Shown one piece after another: positions 8,193 through 16,873 of a stretch of 64,000 bases of DNA (positions are counted from its first letter, which is position 1; each line of letters begins with the position of its first letter). The notes under the pieces were generated by a model. The model was not told the DNA's origin. It did not search any database and saw only the letters and a program-made list of their open reading frames with translations. Position numbers and translations under genes: made by a program. Source of the stretch: Nitrospira sp. (GTDB lineage: Bacteria > Nitrospirota > Nitrospiria > Nitrospirales > Nitrospiraceae). Location of the stretch: NCBI GenBank assembly GCA_029194675.1, contig JARFXP010000001.1:1480501-1544500 (forward strand), in the 5' to 3' direction.

Positions 8193-9191
8193 TCAGATCG
8201 TGAGGACCGCCGCTCCTTGGAAGCTTCCAGCTTTCAATTCTTGTAATGCACGGTTGGCCTGTTCAAGCGGAAAACGGACCGTATGTGGTTTGATAGGAAT
8301 AGCTGCTGCTTCGCGCAACAAATCGACTCCGTCCTGCCTCGTATTGGCGGTCACACTGCGGATCACCCGCTCTCCGAACACATCACGATCGTAGTCCAGC
8401 GAAGGAATGGGTGACATGTGGATGCCGGCCAATGCCAATGTGCCGCCTCGGTCGAGCGCTCGCAATGCAAGAGGCACCAGTTCACCGGCCGGTGCAAAGA
8501 TGATCGATCCGTGCAGCTTATCCGGTGGCATCTCAGTCGCTCCACCGACCCAGACTGCTCCCAGTTGTTTTGCCAATTCCTGATGCTCCCGCTTGAGTGA
8601 ACTCACATAGACCTGACAACCCCAATGGCGTGCGATCTGGATGGCAATGTGCGCCGATGCGCCGAAGCCATAGAGCCCGAGGCGCTGGCCCGACTTGATG
8701 CCGCTGAGCCGTAACGCTCGATAGCCGATGATGCCGGCACATAACAGAGGAGCGGCTTCTTCGTCAGAAAAGATCGGTGGGATTGGGTAGGCGAACCGTG
8801 CGGGGACGACAGCGTATTCCGCATAACCGCCGTCAACCTGATAGCCGGTGAACTTCGCTTGTACGCAAAGATTTTCTCGCCCATTTGTACAGAATTCGCA
8901 CTGTCCGCATGTCCCCTGAAGCCAGGCGATCCCGACGCGGGCTCCTTCGTTGACTACTGAGGCCTTGGAGCCGACTTGCATCACCGTGCCGACTGCTTGG
9001 TGGCCGGGGATCAACGGCCATGCGACGTCCGGAAGTTCTCCTTCCACCACATGGAGATCCGTGCGACAGACGCCACAGACGTGAATCTTGACAAGGACCT
9101 GATCCTTCTTGGGGATGGGAATCGGCCGATCTTGGAGCTGCAAAGGGTTGCTGAAGATATCGCTCGTGTGATTGAGCACCATCGCTTTCAT
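8193..9191 (-). CDS. Zinc-dependent alcohol dehydrogenase
   Basis: Medium-chain dehydrogenase of 332 residues. The catalytic zinc ligands lie in CGVCRTDLH and PGHQAVG; the structural zinc lobe is GTCGQCEFCTNGRENLC with four cysteines; the NAD(P)-binding loop is GLYGFGASAHIAIQIA. The zinc-site layout and the LHVVEGELP segment put it close to the AdhP/AdhA-type enzymes that oxidise primary alcohols or reduce aldehydes. The true substrate cannot be read from sequence. It lies 61 bp upstream of the yceI gene on the same strand order (yceI precedes it in transcription). Confidence 0.88.
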   Translation of the reverse strand: MKAMVLNHTSDIFSNPLQLQDRPIPIPKKDQVLVKIHVCGVCRTDLHVVEGELPDVAWPLIPGHQAVGTVMQVGSKASVVNEGARVGIAWLQGTCGQCEFCTNGRENLCVQAKFTGYQVDGGYAEYAVVPARFAYPIPPIFSDEEAAPLLCAGIIGYRALRLSGIKSGQRLGLYGFGASAHIAIQIARHWGCQVYVSSLKREHQELAKQLGAVWVGGATEMPPDKLHGSIIFAPAGELVPLALRALDRGGTLALAGIHMSPIPSLDYDRDVFGERVIRSVTANTRQDGVDLLREAAAIPIKPHTVRFPLEQANRALQELKAGSFQGAAVLTI

Positions 9192-9252
9192 CGTGTGTCT
9201 ATTGTCTGAAAGTCGGAAAATTTGAGGGGTGAGAGAGTTTGACGCTCCGACT

Positions 9253-9864
9253 CTACGGGTTTTTCGCTTTGATGCATTCGATGTCCAGGCGGATCTGGAC
9301 TTCGTCTCCGACGACTAACCCACCATTATCGAGCGTCTTGTTCCAAATCATACCGAAATCCTTGCGATTCAATGTTCCGTCGGCGGTAAATCCGGCTCTG
9401 GTATTGCCCCAGGGATCCTTGGTGGCGCCATTGAACGTGCCGGTGAGCATGACCTCTTTGGTCACGCCGCGCAGAGTCAGGTTGCCGAGAACCTTATAGG
9501 TATCTCCTTCTTTCTGGTAGGTTTTCATCTTGTACGTGATCGTCGGGAACTGTTTGACGTCCAAGAAGTCGGGGTTGCGCAGATGCGCGTCACGTTTCTC
9601 TTGGTTCGTGTTGATCGATTCAGCATTGATCGTGGCTTCAATCGTCTTCAAGGATTTCACGTCGGAATCCAGATCAACAAATCCACGATAGGACAGGAAG
9701 CGCCCCGACGTTTTGGACACCACCATGTGAGTCACGCGAAATTCAATGACCGAATGATCGGGATCAATGTCCCAACGAGCCGTTTCCGCCCAGACGCCCA
9801 GTGGGAAGAATCCCAACAGACCCGTGATGACGATTCCCTGCATCCAGTTAGTCCAGATTTTCAT
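9253..9864 (-). CDS. YceI-family periplasmic lipid-binding protein
   Basis: About 203 residues with a Sec signal (MKIWTNWMQGIVITGLLGFF to AWA-like site before ETARWDIDP). The mature part has the family hallmarks WDIDPDHSVIEFRVTHMVVS, GRFLSYRGFVDLD and the closing VVGDEVQIRLDIE. YceI proteins form a lipocalin-like barrel that binds polyisoprenoids such as ubiquinone precursors. AAAGGTGA precedes the chosen ATG; an ATG eight codons further upstream is less likely. It probably shares a transcript with the downstream alcohol dehydrogenase. Confidence 0.9.
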   Translation of the reverse strand: MKIWTNWMQGIVITGLLGFFPLGVWAETARWDIDPDHSVIEFRVTHMVVSKTSGRFLSYRGFVDLDSDVKSLKTIEATINAESINTNQEKRDAHLRNPDFLDVKQFPTITYKMKTYQKEGDTYKVLGNLTLRGVTKEVMLTGTFNGATKDPWGNTRAGFTADGTLNRKDFGMIWNKTLDNGGLVVGDEVQIRLDIECIKAKNP

Positions 9865-9986
9865 AACATCACCTTTCGGCATCTCCATGCCAACCTGTAT
9901 GAACCGATACTTAGCCCCATCATCACGATGAGTCCCGCCATCCTACCCATCGCCAGGAAGCCCGTGCAACCCGTTTCTTTTACCCG

Positions 9987-10092
9987 CCTACGCAGGAAGC
10001 CAGGGTTGTGAAACCGTGGAGGAATGCGCAGCGGTTGTCCTCCGACCCGTCGGTCGGAGCCTTTGGGCGGCGTCCCGAAGCCTTTGCGTAGG
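9987..10092. ncRNA. Candidate structured RNA or leader element
   Basis: In the 342-bp gap between yceI (minus) and tdh (plus), a perfect 8-bp stem CCTACGCA (9987-9994) / TGCGTAGG (10085-10092) encloses three hairpins: 10000-10019 (CCA-GGTT paired with AACC-TGG), 10040-10059 (perfect 8-bp CTCCGACC/GGTCGGAG with a 4-nt loop), and about 10059-10082 (GGG/CCC core with flanking pairs). A branched, closed structure in a gap is typical of riboswitches or other structured RNAs, but no known class is recognised and the strand is undecided. It could also be a repeat element. Confidence 0.35.
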
Positions 10093-10206
10093 AGGACACA
10101 CTTCGGCGAGGTGTCGTCGAAGAACCATGGGAGACCACAGCTTTATAGCCGTGGGGGCTCCACCGAAAATGGGTGTCAAATAACTGAGGTGGTATAGAAT
10201 AGGTTC

Positions 10207-11241
10207 ATGCAAGCACTCGTCAAGACTACCGCTGGACCTGGTTTAACCCTCACCGATTGGGCGGACCCAACCGCCGGGCCGCACGACGCTGTGGTGAAGG
10301 TGGCTGCGACCTCGTTATGTGGAACCGACGTCCATATCTATCGTTGGGACGAATGGGCACAACGACGGATTCATCCCCCACGCATCATCGGCCATGAATT
10401 GTGTGGCCACGTCGTAGAGGTCGGTCGTGAAGTATCTCTGGTCAAGATCGGTGACTATGTCGCCGCCGAATCACACCTGACCTGTGGAGCCTGCTTTCAG
10501 TGTCGCACCGGGCAGGCGCATGTATGCAAGAATTACAAGATCCTGGGGATCGATCGGGACGGCTCTTACGCTCAGTATGTCGCGCTGCCAGAAGGTGTCT
10601 TGTGGCACACAGCTCCGGAAATCCCCCCCGAGTTAGCCTGTGTCCAGGAGCCGCTTGGTAACGCCGTTGATGCTGCTCTCGCTGAAGACCTGACCGGACA
10701 TACCGTGTTGATCACGGGCTGTGGCCCGACCGGTCTATTTGCCGCCGCTGTCGCACGAACAGCCGGGGCCGCGACCATTATCGCGTCCGATGTCAGCGAC
10801 TACCGGCTTGGCTTGGCGAAGCAGGTTGGAGCGGATCACGTGCTCAACGTGAGAGCCGAGTCACCGGAGCAAGTGGCGGCGGCCATCCTCGAGATGACCG
10901 CTGGTGAAGGAGTCGATGCAGCGCTGGAGATGTCGGGAGACCCCACGGCCATGCATCAAGCCTTTCGCGCGGTGAAGAACGGCGGACGAGTCACCCTGTT
11001 CGGTATTCCGACCGGTCCCGTTTGCTTTGATCTGCCGAACGAAGTTATTTTTAAGGGCATCCGTGTCTATGGGATCACCGGGCGACGCTTGTTTGGGACT
11101 TGGTACCGATTGGCTGGTCTCTTCAAGGCAGGTCTCGATATTCGACCGGTGATCACACATTCATTCCCACTGCGCGAGTTTGTGACGGGCTTTGAGTTGA
11201 TCCAGTCGGGTCAGTGCGGCAAAGTTGTCCTACTCCCGTAA
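10207..11241 (+). CDS. tdh: L-threonine 3-dehydrogenase
   Basis: Zinc-dependent medium-chain dehydrogenase of 344 residues that oxidises L-threonine to 2-amino-3-ketobutyrate with NAD+. It has the Tdh-specific CGTDVHIYRWDEWAQ segment, the GHELCGHVVEVG zinc-site motif, the structural lobe CGACFQCRTGQAHVC, and the cofactor loop ITGCGPTGLFAAAVA. The next gene on the same strand is kbl, which cleaves the product, so the pair forms the two-step threonine-to-glycine pathway. Confidence 0.94.
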   Translation: MQALVKTTAGPGLTLTDWADPTAGPHDAVVKVAATSLCGTDVHIYRWDEWAQRRIHPPRIIGHELCGHVVEVGREVSLVKIGDYVAAESHLTCGACFQCRTGQAHVCKNYKILGIDRDGSYAQYVALPEGVLWHTAPEIPPELACVQEPLGNAVDAALAEDLTGHTVLITGCGPTGLFAAAVARTAGAATIIASDVSDYRLGLAKQVGADHVLNVRAESPEQVAAAILEMTAGEGVDAALEMSGDPTAMHQAFRAVKNGGRVTLFGIPTGPVCFDLPNEVIFKGIRVYGITGRRLFGTWYRLAGLFKAGLDIRPVITHSFPLREFVTGFELIQSGQCGKVVLLP

Positions 11242-11254
11242 AACACCTGTTGAT

Positions 11255-11313
11255 TTGTTGAACTGATGATCTGTTAAAGTTCTCGAAAATTCATCAGATC
11301 GACAGATCAACAA
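11255..11313. repeat. Long inverted repeat between tdh and kbl
   Basis: The outer arms TTGTTGA (11255-11261) and TCAACAA (11307-11313) are perfect complements and the complementarity continues inward, about 17 of 20 positions, through CTG and GATCTG blocks. It would form a long hairpin in the tdh-kbl intercistronic RNA just before the kbl start, so it may be an attenuator or a stabilising element. Confidence 0.5.
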
Positions 11314-11323
11314 ACTTCAAAAG

Positions 11324-12514
11324 ATGGCCTACTCGTCCTTCAAGAAAGCCCTTGAAGCTCAGCTCGCCGACATCAGATCCCACGGTCTGTACAAGGCCGA
11401 ACGTCAATTGCTGGGTCCGCAGGGCTCCGACATCCGAGTCGCGCAAGGTCAGGTTCTCAATCTCTGCGCAAACAATTATCTAGGGCTGGCGAATCACCCG
11501 GCCATCGTGCAGGCCGCCACAAAGGGATTGGAAACACATGGATATGGCATGGCCTCCGTGCGGTTTATTTGCGGTACGCAGGATCTGCACAAACAGCTGG
11601 AGCAGGCCGTCAGCGAGTTTCTCGGCACCGATGAGACTATCCTCTACAGTTCCTGCTTCGATGCGAATGGGGGGCTCTTCGAGGTGTTGTTGGATGAGCA
11701 TGATGCCGTCATCAGCGACGCCTTGAACCATGCCAGCCTGATCGACGGCATCAGACTCTGCAAAGCCAAGCGATTCCGATACGCCCATTCCGACATGGCA
11801 GACCTCGAAGCGCAACTTCAGGCAGCAGGTGGATGCCGTCTGCGTCTGATTGCAACCGATGGAGTGTTCTCGATGGATGGTGATCCGGCTAAACTGGATC
11901 GGATCGTCGAGCTGGCGGAACGGTATGATGCGGCGGTGGTGGTTGATGACAGCCACGCGACAGGAGTTCTGGGTCCTCATGGCAAGGGGACGCCGGCTCA
12001 TTTCGGGGTCGCCGACCGAATCGAGCTCGTGACGAGTACCTTGGGGAAAACGCTTGGTGGCGCGACCGGCGGGTTTACATCCGGCAAGGCCGAAGTGATC
12101 GAGCTGCTGCGTCAACGATCGCGGCCCTACCTGTTCTCGAACTCGCTTCCTCCTCCCATCGCGGCCGGTGCCTTGTGCGCGTTCGATCTCGTGAGGCAGG
12201 GCGATCATCTCAGGAAACAGCTTCAGGCCAATGCGACCTTCTTCCGGGCTGAGCTGACCAAGCTTGGCTTCCGACTTATCCCTGGCGAACATCCCATCAT
12301 TCCCGTGATGTTGGGTGACGCCGCCCTTGCGACCTCCATGGCGGAGGCATTATTGAAAGAAGGAGTCTACGTCGTCGGGTTTAGCTATCCGGTAGTGCCG
12401 CAAGAACAGGCAAGGATCCGGACTCAAATGTCGGCTACCCATACAATCGCTCAGCTGCAACGAGCCGTGGCGGCTTTCGCGAAGGTGGGCCGGTCTCTCG
12501 ATGTGATCCAATAG
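11324..12514 (+). CDS. kbl: Glycine C-acetyltransferase (2-amino-3-ketobutyrate CoA ligase)
   Basis: PLP enzyme of 396 residues of the alpha-oxoamine synthase family, converting 2-amino-3-ketobutyrate and CoA to glycine and acetyl-CoA. Motifs: [27 protein letters not shown], the cofactor-binding [12 protein letters not shown] and the PLP-lysine loop [13 protein letters not shown]. Length and motifs fit Kbl rather than BioF or HemA, and the immediate tdh neighbour supports this. The two genes are separated by the inverted repeat described above. Confidence 0.94.
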   Translation: MAYSSFKKALEAQLADIRSHGLYKAERQLLGPQGSDIRVAQGQVLNLCANNYLGLANHPAIVQAATKGLETHGYGMASVRFICGTQDLHKQLEQAVSEFLGTDETILYSSCFDANGGLFEVLLDEHDAVISDALNHASLIDGIRLCKAKRFRYAHSDMADLEAQLQAAGGCRLRLIATDGVFSMDGDPAKLDRIVELAERYDAAVVVDDSHATGVLGPHGKGTPAHFGVADRIELVTSTLGKTLGGATGGFTSGKAEVIELLRQRSRPYLFSNSLPPPIAAGALCAFDLVRQGDHLRKQLQANATFFRAELTKLGFRLIPGEHPIIPVMLGDAALATSMAEALLKEGVYVVGFSYPVVPQEQARIRTQMSATHTIAQLQRAVAAFAKVGRSLDVIQ

Positions 12515-12555
12515 TCGGCCTCAAGGTATCCCTCAGAATGTAACCCCAACAGGAT

Positions 12556-12941
12556 AATGTCCGCTTGGCCAAGATAGAAATGTCCTCTTCGTTGCTAGAC
12601 GGGCCGCTCTCACAAGGGGGACGGGATGGTCGGAGAGGACAGGGTACTCATGAGTGGGAAGGAACTGCGGCGGGTCCATGTGATCCGCCAGGTGTTGGGG
12701 AAGCAGATCCCGCAGGTCAAAGCGGGGGCGTTGTTGGGACTGACGGCGCGGCAGGTGCGGCGCCTCCTGCGGCGGGTCGAGCAGGAGGGGGACCAGGGGC
12801 GGGCGCTCGGCTTCCACGCGATCGCGGCGCGGCCCGCAGTCCCCGTCGTGACGGTCAAGGCGGGACAGCGACCTCGGCGCCCGATCGTGCCGAAGCCGGA
12901 CCATAAACCGGACATTTCTACTTTGGGAGGAAGCGGACATT
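12556..12941 (+). mobile_element. Internally deleted ISNCY-like insertion element
   Basis: A 386-bp element bounded by inverted repeats: the left end (12556-12586) reads AATGTCCGCTT then AGAAATGTCC, and the right end (12909-12941) is its imperfect complement. Between them lies a truncated transposase frame from the ATG at 12650 encoding a helix-turn-helix start (SGKELRRVHVIRQVLGKQIP, then LGLTARQVRRLLRRVEQEGD) joined to a short C-terminal piece containing VKAGQRPRRPIVPKPDH. The catalytic core is missing. I read it as a non-autonomous derivative of an ISNCY-type IS, movable only with a full-length relative. GC is higher than in the flanks. Target duplications were not evident. Confidence 0.7.
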
Positions 12942-13013
12942 TCTATTTGGGCTTGACATCCTCCCGCCTTCATCTTGACTCTCTTTTTAATCCCCTCGTA
13001 GACTGCCCTACAT

Positions 13014-13649
13014 ATGGACGGCTCACCTACCACTCGCCGCTCGCCGGCCTCGTCATCGAGTGATCCCCAATCCGCTAAGAATTTTGATACGCTGTACAAG
13101 GATCACGTAGACCTCATGTATCGCTTCGCCCATCGTCTGTGCGGCGAACCGGAGTCGGCAAAAGATTTGGTACAGGAGACCTTTTTGAATGCCTATCGGG
13201 GCCTCGGCAGATTTCGTGGTGATGCTCAGATTTCAACGTGGCTCTATACCATCGCCTCGCGGGCGTGCCTCCGCATGCGGCGCAGACGGAAAGGAGCACC
13301 GGAGCGAGAGCTGTCGCTCGATGAATTCATTCCCACGTCGGACGGTGAATTCCGCTTACAGATTCCGATCGACGGACTTAGCCCGGAGGAAGCGCTCCAA
13401 AATAAACAATTGCGGCAAGCGCTCGATGGCGCGATCAACCAGTTGCCGAAGAAGTACAAAATGGTCTTGGTGCTTCGTGACATGGAAGGGTTAAGCGCCA
13501 AGGAGGTCGGATCCGTCATGGGTTTGAACGAACGAGCGGTGAAATCACGCTTGCACCGGGCTCGACTGTTCGTGCGCCGTCAGCTCAGTGCACGAGGCCT
13601 CAGCGAAGCGCCCGGCGACCACGACTCGCTTGGGTGGCGGAGAGACTGA
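13014..13649 (+). CDS. ECF-type RNA polymerase sigma factor
   Basis: A 211-residue sigma-70 family member of the extracytoplasmic-function class. Region 2 (about residues 28-95) includes HVDLMYRFAHRLCGEPESAK, DLVQETFLNAYRGLGRF and ISTWLYTIASRACLRMRR; region 4 (about 140-195) includes LPKKYKMVLVLRDMEGLSAK and the helix-turn-helix with AVKSRLHRARLFVRRQL. The N-terminus has an extra Ser/Pro-rich tail. The next gene overlaps or abuts it and encodes a zinc-finger anti-sigma factor. It probably controls the exported protein behind it. Confidence 0.92.
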   Translation: MDGSPTTRRSPASSSSDPQSAKNFDTLYKDHVDLMYRFAHRLCGEPESAKDLVQETFLNAYRGLGRFRGDAQISTWLYTIASRACLRMRRRRKGAPERELSLDEFIPTSDGEFRLQIPIDGLSPEEALQNKQLRQALDGAINQLPKKYKMVLVLRDMEGLSAKEVGSVMGLNERAVKSRLHRARLFVRRQLSARGLSEAPGDHDSLGWRRD

Positions 13650-13654
13650 TCCGC

Positions 13655-13951
13655 ATGGTAAAACGTAGCGCTTCCAAGCGCCAACGGCATTCTTCAATGA
13701 CTCAGCACCGACATACTCATGGGAAAAGCCGGTGCCTGCGTATCCTTCGCCGGTTGTCCGCCTATATCGATGACGAACTTTCGGCGAGTATTTGCCAAGA
13801 AATTCGTCGACATCTGGGCGCTTGTCCAAATTGTGAAACCTTCGTGACGTCGTTGCGCCAAACCGTATCGCTCTGTCGCCACAGCCCCGCGCCGACTTTA
13901 TCGGCAGCCGACCGTGCCTTGATGCGTGAGAAAATCTTGAGATCCGCCTAA
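13655..13951 (+). CDS. Zinc-finger (zf-HC2) anti-sigma factor
   Basis: About 98 residues, basic at the N-terminus, with the ZAS-type motif CLRILRRLSAYIDDELSA followed by HLGACPNC (His-x3-Cys-x2-Cys). It lacks a membrane segment, so it is a soluble anti-sigma factor, probably redox- or zinc-responsive like RsrA/ChrR. A GTG at 13634 would give a longer version overlapping the sigma gene by 16 bp; the ATG at 13655 is chosen. It should bind and silence the ECF sigma factor encoded just upstream. Confidence 0.82.
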   Translation: MVKRSASKRQRHSSMTQHRHTHGKSRCLRILRRLSAYIDDELSASICQEIRRHLGACPNCETFVTSLRQTVSLCRHSPAPTLSAADRALMREKILRSA

Positions 13952-13987
13952 TCTGGATAACCCACAACACCGTGAGTCTTTTTCATC

Positions 13988-15694
13988 ATGAATAGGAATC
14001 TATTGCTTGGAATTCTACTCCTCTCGGGACTGTTGACGCCCTTTGAGATGACCTTGGCTGAACTTGCGACTGCGGTGTCCAAGTCTCCTCAGAAGGGGAC
14101 GGGGAACAAGGCCACCCATAAGGTCGCCATCGACACAGCACTTCAATATGCCAAAGCCATGGCTAAAGGCGACAAGATCACCACTGGACAGCTGGACTTC
14201 GCGTGCCAATACAATCTCCTGACGGGGCCGTCGGCCAGCCGTCCGAATCCTCGGACAACTGACGTCTCGTACGAGGGGTGTTGGCAGGAACTGACTCCCG
14301 GCCATGCCCAGGTCTTGAAGCGATCGGATATTGGGATGAACATCCTCTGGCCCAGCACCGGTTCCCTGGTATTTTATGGAGACGAGCTCGCCCGGACTCA
14401 AGCCTCTGCCTTTGTGATGGAGGCCCTCGGCGTCTCGCCACCCGGAACCGGCCTTCATCTCACAGTGACAAACAGCCGCTCGATTCCAAACGGATCATTC
14501 CGACTAAAGCCGAACGGGAAAGTGCTCAGCGTCCCGACCACGCTGGTCGACCTGACTGTCCACTATCACGACCCACTCTCATCACCGGTCACGTACGGGC
14601 CAGGCACCGTCCACTGGACGAATACGATCAAACGAGAGCGGCGGGCCATAAAATCCATCACCACTCAATGGGTGGTCTTCACCGGGCTCAAAAAATACGG
14701 CTTTCATGGAGACTCGGCCGTCCTTCATCTGCCCGTGAAAACCGAGCCTGAAACGCTGGAAATGGTAGCGGACAAAGTTCCGTTCACAACCGAAACGAGC
14801 CGAGCACTTCCTGACTCGATTGTCTGGTGGGGTCCGGATGATCAGCCCGGCACGTTGACGGCTGCAGCAGCTCGCGCTGCCGATTTTCCCGAATTGCGCG
14901 ATCAACTTGCCATGCTCAATCGCATCTTGATCATCGATCCGAATCAGGTTGATGCCCTAACGGTCCTGACGAGAAATCTCTATGCCGTATTGCTTCGGGA
15001 GGCCGCCAAAGGTCATCACCTCACTGTTAAAGATCCGGCACTGTCTCTGACCGTCAACGAGTTTTATTGGAACACGTATGCAGCCGCCGGTCGTCTTGAC
15101 CTTGCGAACACGATGGAGATGGGTGGCTTCTCGCAACCGACACCGGCCGATTTTCTGTACCGACTGTTGCCGGCACTGGAAACCCTCGCGAAAACCCGTC
15201 CTGAGCAATTGGATAACCGCTTCCGGCTCGGCATGGCCTATCGCTGGAACAACGATCAACGTTCAATGATTGCGACATTCGAGGCGTTGGTCAAGGACCT
15301 CCCAGCTGATCGAAACACAGCCAAAGCCGAGGCGTTGTTGCAGCTGGCTTGGTCGCGTATCAACAAGGTGGCGTGGAATCGGGTCTTGCACGACCCGGAC
15401 AGTGTCCGAGCATACGAAGACGCTCATGCCTCATCGGCCATTGCCGAGCTGCCGATCGACAAGTTTCTCGCCGAATACACGATGGCCTACAGCATGATTT
15501 TCATGCCCGACTACGGGGATAAAAACAAGATGCTCCGACATCTGACCGAGGCCAAACGCTGGTTTGACGAAATACCAGGCAAAGATGACGGGGTCTGGCG
15601 TTATTTCCTCCACAGCGACTTACTGAAGGCGGTACTCGACGCCGATCCGATGTTCCAGCCCATCCTGGCTTCAGCGCAGCAACCGAGAGGATGA
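13988..15694 (+). CDS. Large exported protein with helical-repeat C-terminus
   Basis: A 568-residue protein with a Sec signal (MNRNLLLGILLLSGLLTPFE). The N-terminal half (about 90-270) is beta-rich with GGxxLxVxx-type strands; the C-terminal half (about 300-560) consists of helix pairs resembling degenerate TPRs (for example ELRDQLAMLNRILIIDPNQV and RFRLGMAYRWNNDQRSMIAT in approximate register). No catalytic motif is seen. It follows the sigma/anti-sigma pair by 36 bp and is probably a target or part of that operon. Function is unknown. Confidence 0.7.
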   Translation: MNRNLLLGILLLSGLLTPFEMTLAELATAVSKSPQKGTGNKATHKVAIDTALQYAKAMAKGDKITTGQLDFACQYNLLTGPSASRPNPRTTDVSYEGCWQELTPGHAQVLKRSDIGMNILWPSTGSLVFYGDELARTQASAFVMEALGVSPPGTGLHLTVTNSRSIPNGSFRLKPNGKVLSVPTTLVDLTVHYHDPLSSPVTYGPGTVHWTNTIKRERRAIKSITTQWVVFTGLKKYGFHGDSAVLHLPVKTEPETLEMVADKVPFTTETSRALPDSIVWWGPDDQPGTLTAAAARAADFPELRDQLAMLNRILIIDPNQVDALTVLTRNLYAVLLREAAKGHHLTVKDPALSLTVNEFYWNTYAAAGRLDLANTMEMGGFSQPTPADFLYRLLPALETLAKTRPEQLDNRFRLGMAYRWNNDQRSMIATFEALVKDLPADRNTAKAEALLQLAWSRINKVAWNRVLHDPDSVRAYEDAHASSAIAELPIDKFLAEYTMAYSMIFMPDYGDKNKMLRHLTEAKRWFDEIPGKDDGVWRYFLHSDLLKAVLDADPMFQPILASAQQPRG

Positions 15695-15844
15695 TGATCG
15701 GGCTCAGGCTCATCCCGGCATGATCTTTTTGTGCCGCGTCGCGAAATGGTTCGGGGACTTTTCCTATTCCTGCATATAGGCCCGCTTAGCTTCAATTTTA
15801 AGAACGCCCAGTGCCTTAGCATTGATCATCTGCGCACAGCCTGA

Positions 15845-16624
15845 TTATCGTATACGCGCTCGTTCGACGAGTTCGTTGAGCGCTGCCAGATCCATGGCGC
15901 CAGGGACCAACTCGTTGCCCACCACGAACGCTGGGGTACCAGTGATACCCAAATCGCTTGCAAGTGCCCGGTTGCGCTCGATGATTGCAAGCCATTCTGG
16001 GTTATCCATGTCGGCCACGAGCTTTTTGGTATCCAAGCCTACGACGTTGGCGATCTGTAGTATCTCCGCTTTCGTCAGATTGCCCTTCGCAGCGAGAAGC
16101 GCTTCATGAAATGCTTGATGTCGGCCTTGCGATCGGGACGCCAATGCCGCCTTTGCCGCTTGCACAGAGTCTGAACCCAAGATAGGGAAGTCCTTATACA
16201 CGATGCGTACGCGCGCGTTGTCTTTCTGCAACTGTGTGACCGATCCTGCGGCTCGCTGACAGAACCCACAGCGATAATCGAAGAACTCGACCACCGTCAC
16301 TTCACCGGCAGGATTGCCGCTTACTGGCGACGCAGGATCGTGCAGTAACTCACGCCGATGCGTGGCAATGGCCTCTTTCACTCGCACTTTCTCTTCCTCT
16401 TGCCGCTTTGCCTCCAGCGCCTGCTGCGCTTGCTCAATCATCTCGGGATGTGACCGAATATATGACTCGATCACCTGTTCGACCGATTGCCGCCATGCTG
16501 GATCTGCCGTTTGGTTCGTGGATTGTCCGAAGGCCAGTGAGGAGAACATGCTGGCACATGAGAACACGATTGCCAGAGTTAGCTTCAGGATTGCTGGCGT
16601 CGAAGGCGCATTCCGCCTATGCAT
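15845..16624 (-). CDS. DsbA/Com1-like periplasmic thiol-disulfide oxidoreductase
   Basis: About 259 residues. A Sec signal (about residues 14-34) is followed by a helical segment of about 70 residues (VEQVIESYIRSHPEMIEQAQ), then a thioredoxin fold with active site FFDYRCGFCQRA (CxxC = CGFC) and the cis-proline loop GTPAFVVG. The N-terminal Com1/ScsC-like extension suggests oligomerisation. An in-frame extension of 79 codons upstream is possible, but the ATG at 16624 has AAGAGG at good spacing and leads straight into the signal sequence. It could act as an oxidase or isomerase; the neighbouring cysteine-rich exported protein is a plausible client. Confidence 0.88.
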   Translation of the reverse strand: MHRRNAPSTPAILKLTLAIVFSCASMFSSLAFGQSTNQTADPAWRQSVEQVIESYIRSHPEMIEQAQQALEAKRQEEEKVRVKEAIATHRRELLHDPASPVSGNPAGEVTVVEFFDYRCGFCQRAAGSVTQLQKDNARVRIVYKDFPILGSDSVQAAKAALASRSQGRHQAFHEALLAAKGNLTKAEILQIANVVGLDTKKLVADMDNPEWLAIIERNRALASDLGITGTPAFVVGNELVPGAMDLAALNELVERARIR

Positions 16625-16873
16625 CAAGGCCTCTTCATTGGTTCGCTCGGGTTGATCGCTCCATGTCGGCATCAGAGAAATGTGATGAGATGATTCATGA
16701 GATGCCGAGCCACTGATGCTGTTCCCCAACAAGTGAGGCTCTTCGTCATAATCTGCATCCGGAGCACTACCTGCTGAATAGATCGAGGGACACAATTCAA
16801 AATTCCTCGGGTGTGTCATGAAACCTCCTTTTCCGTTAATGACAGAACCGATCTCCCTCAAAGCAATGGACTA

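Noticed and set aside
11480-12292. 270-residue minus-strand frame opposite kbl
   Set aside because: Shadow of the glycine C-acetyltransferase gene.
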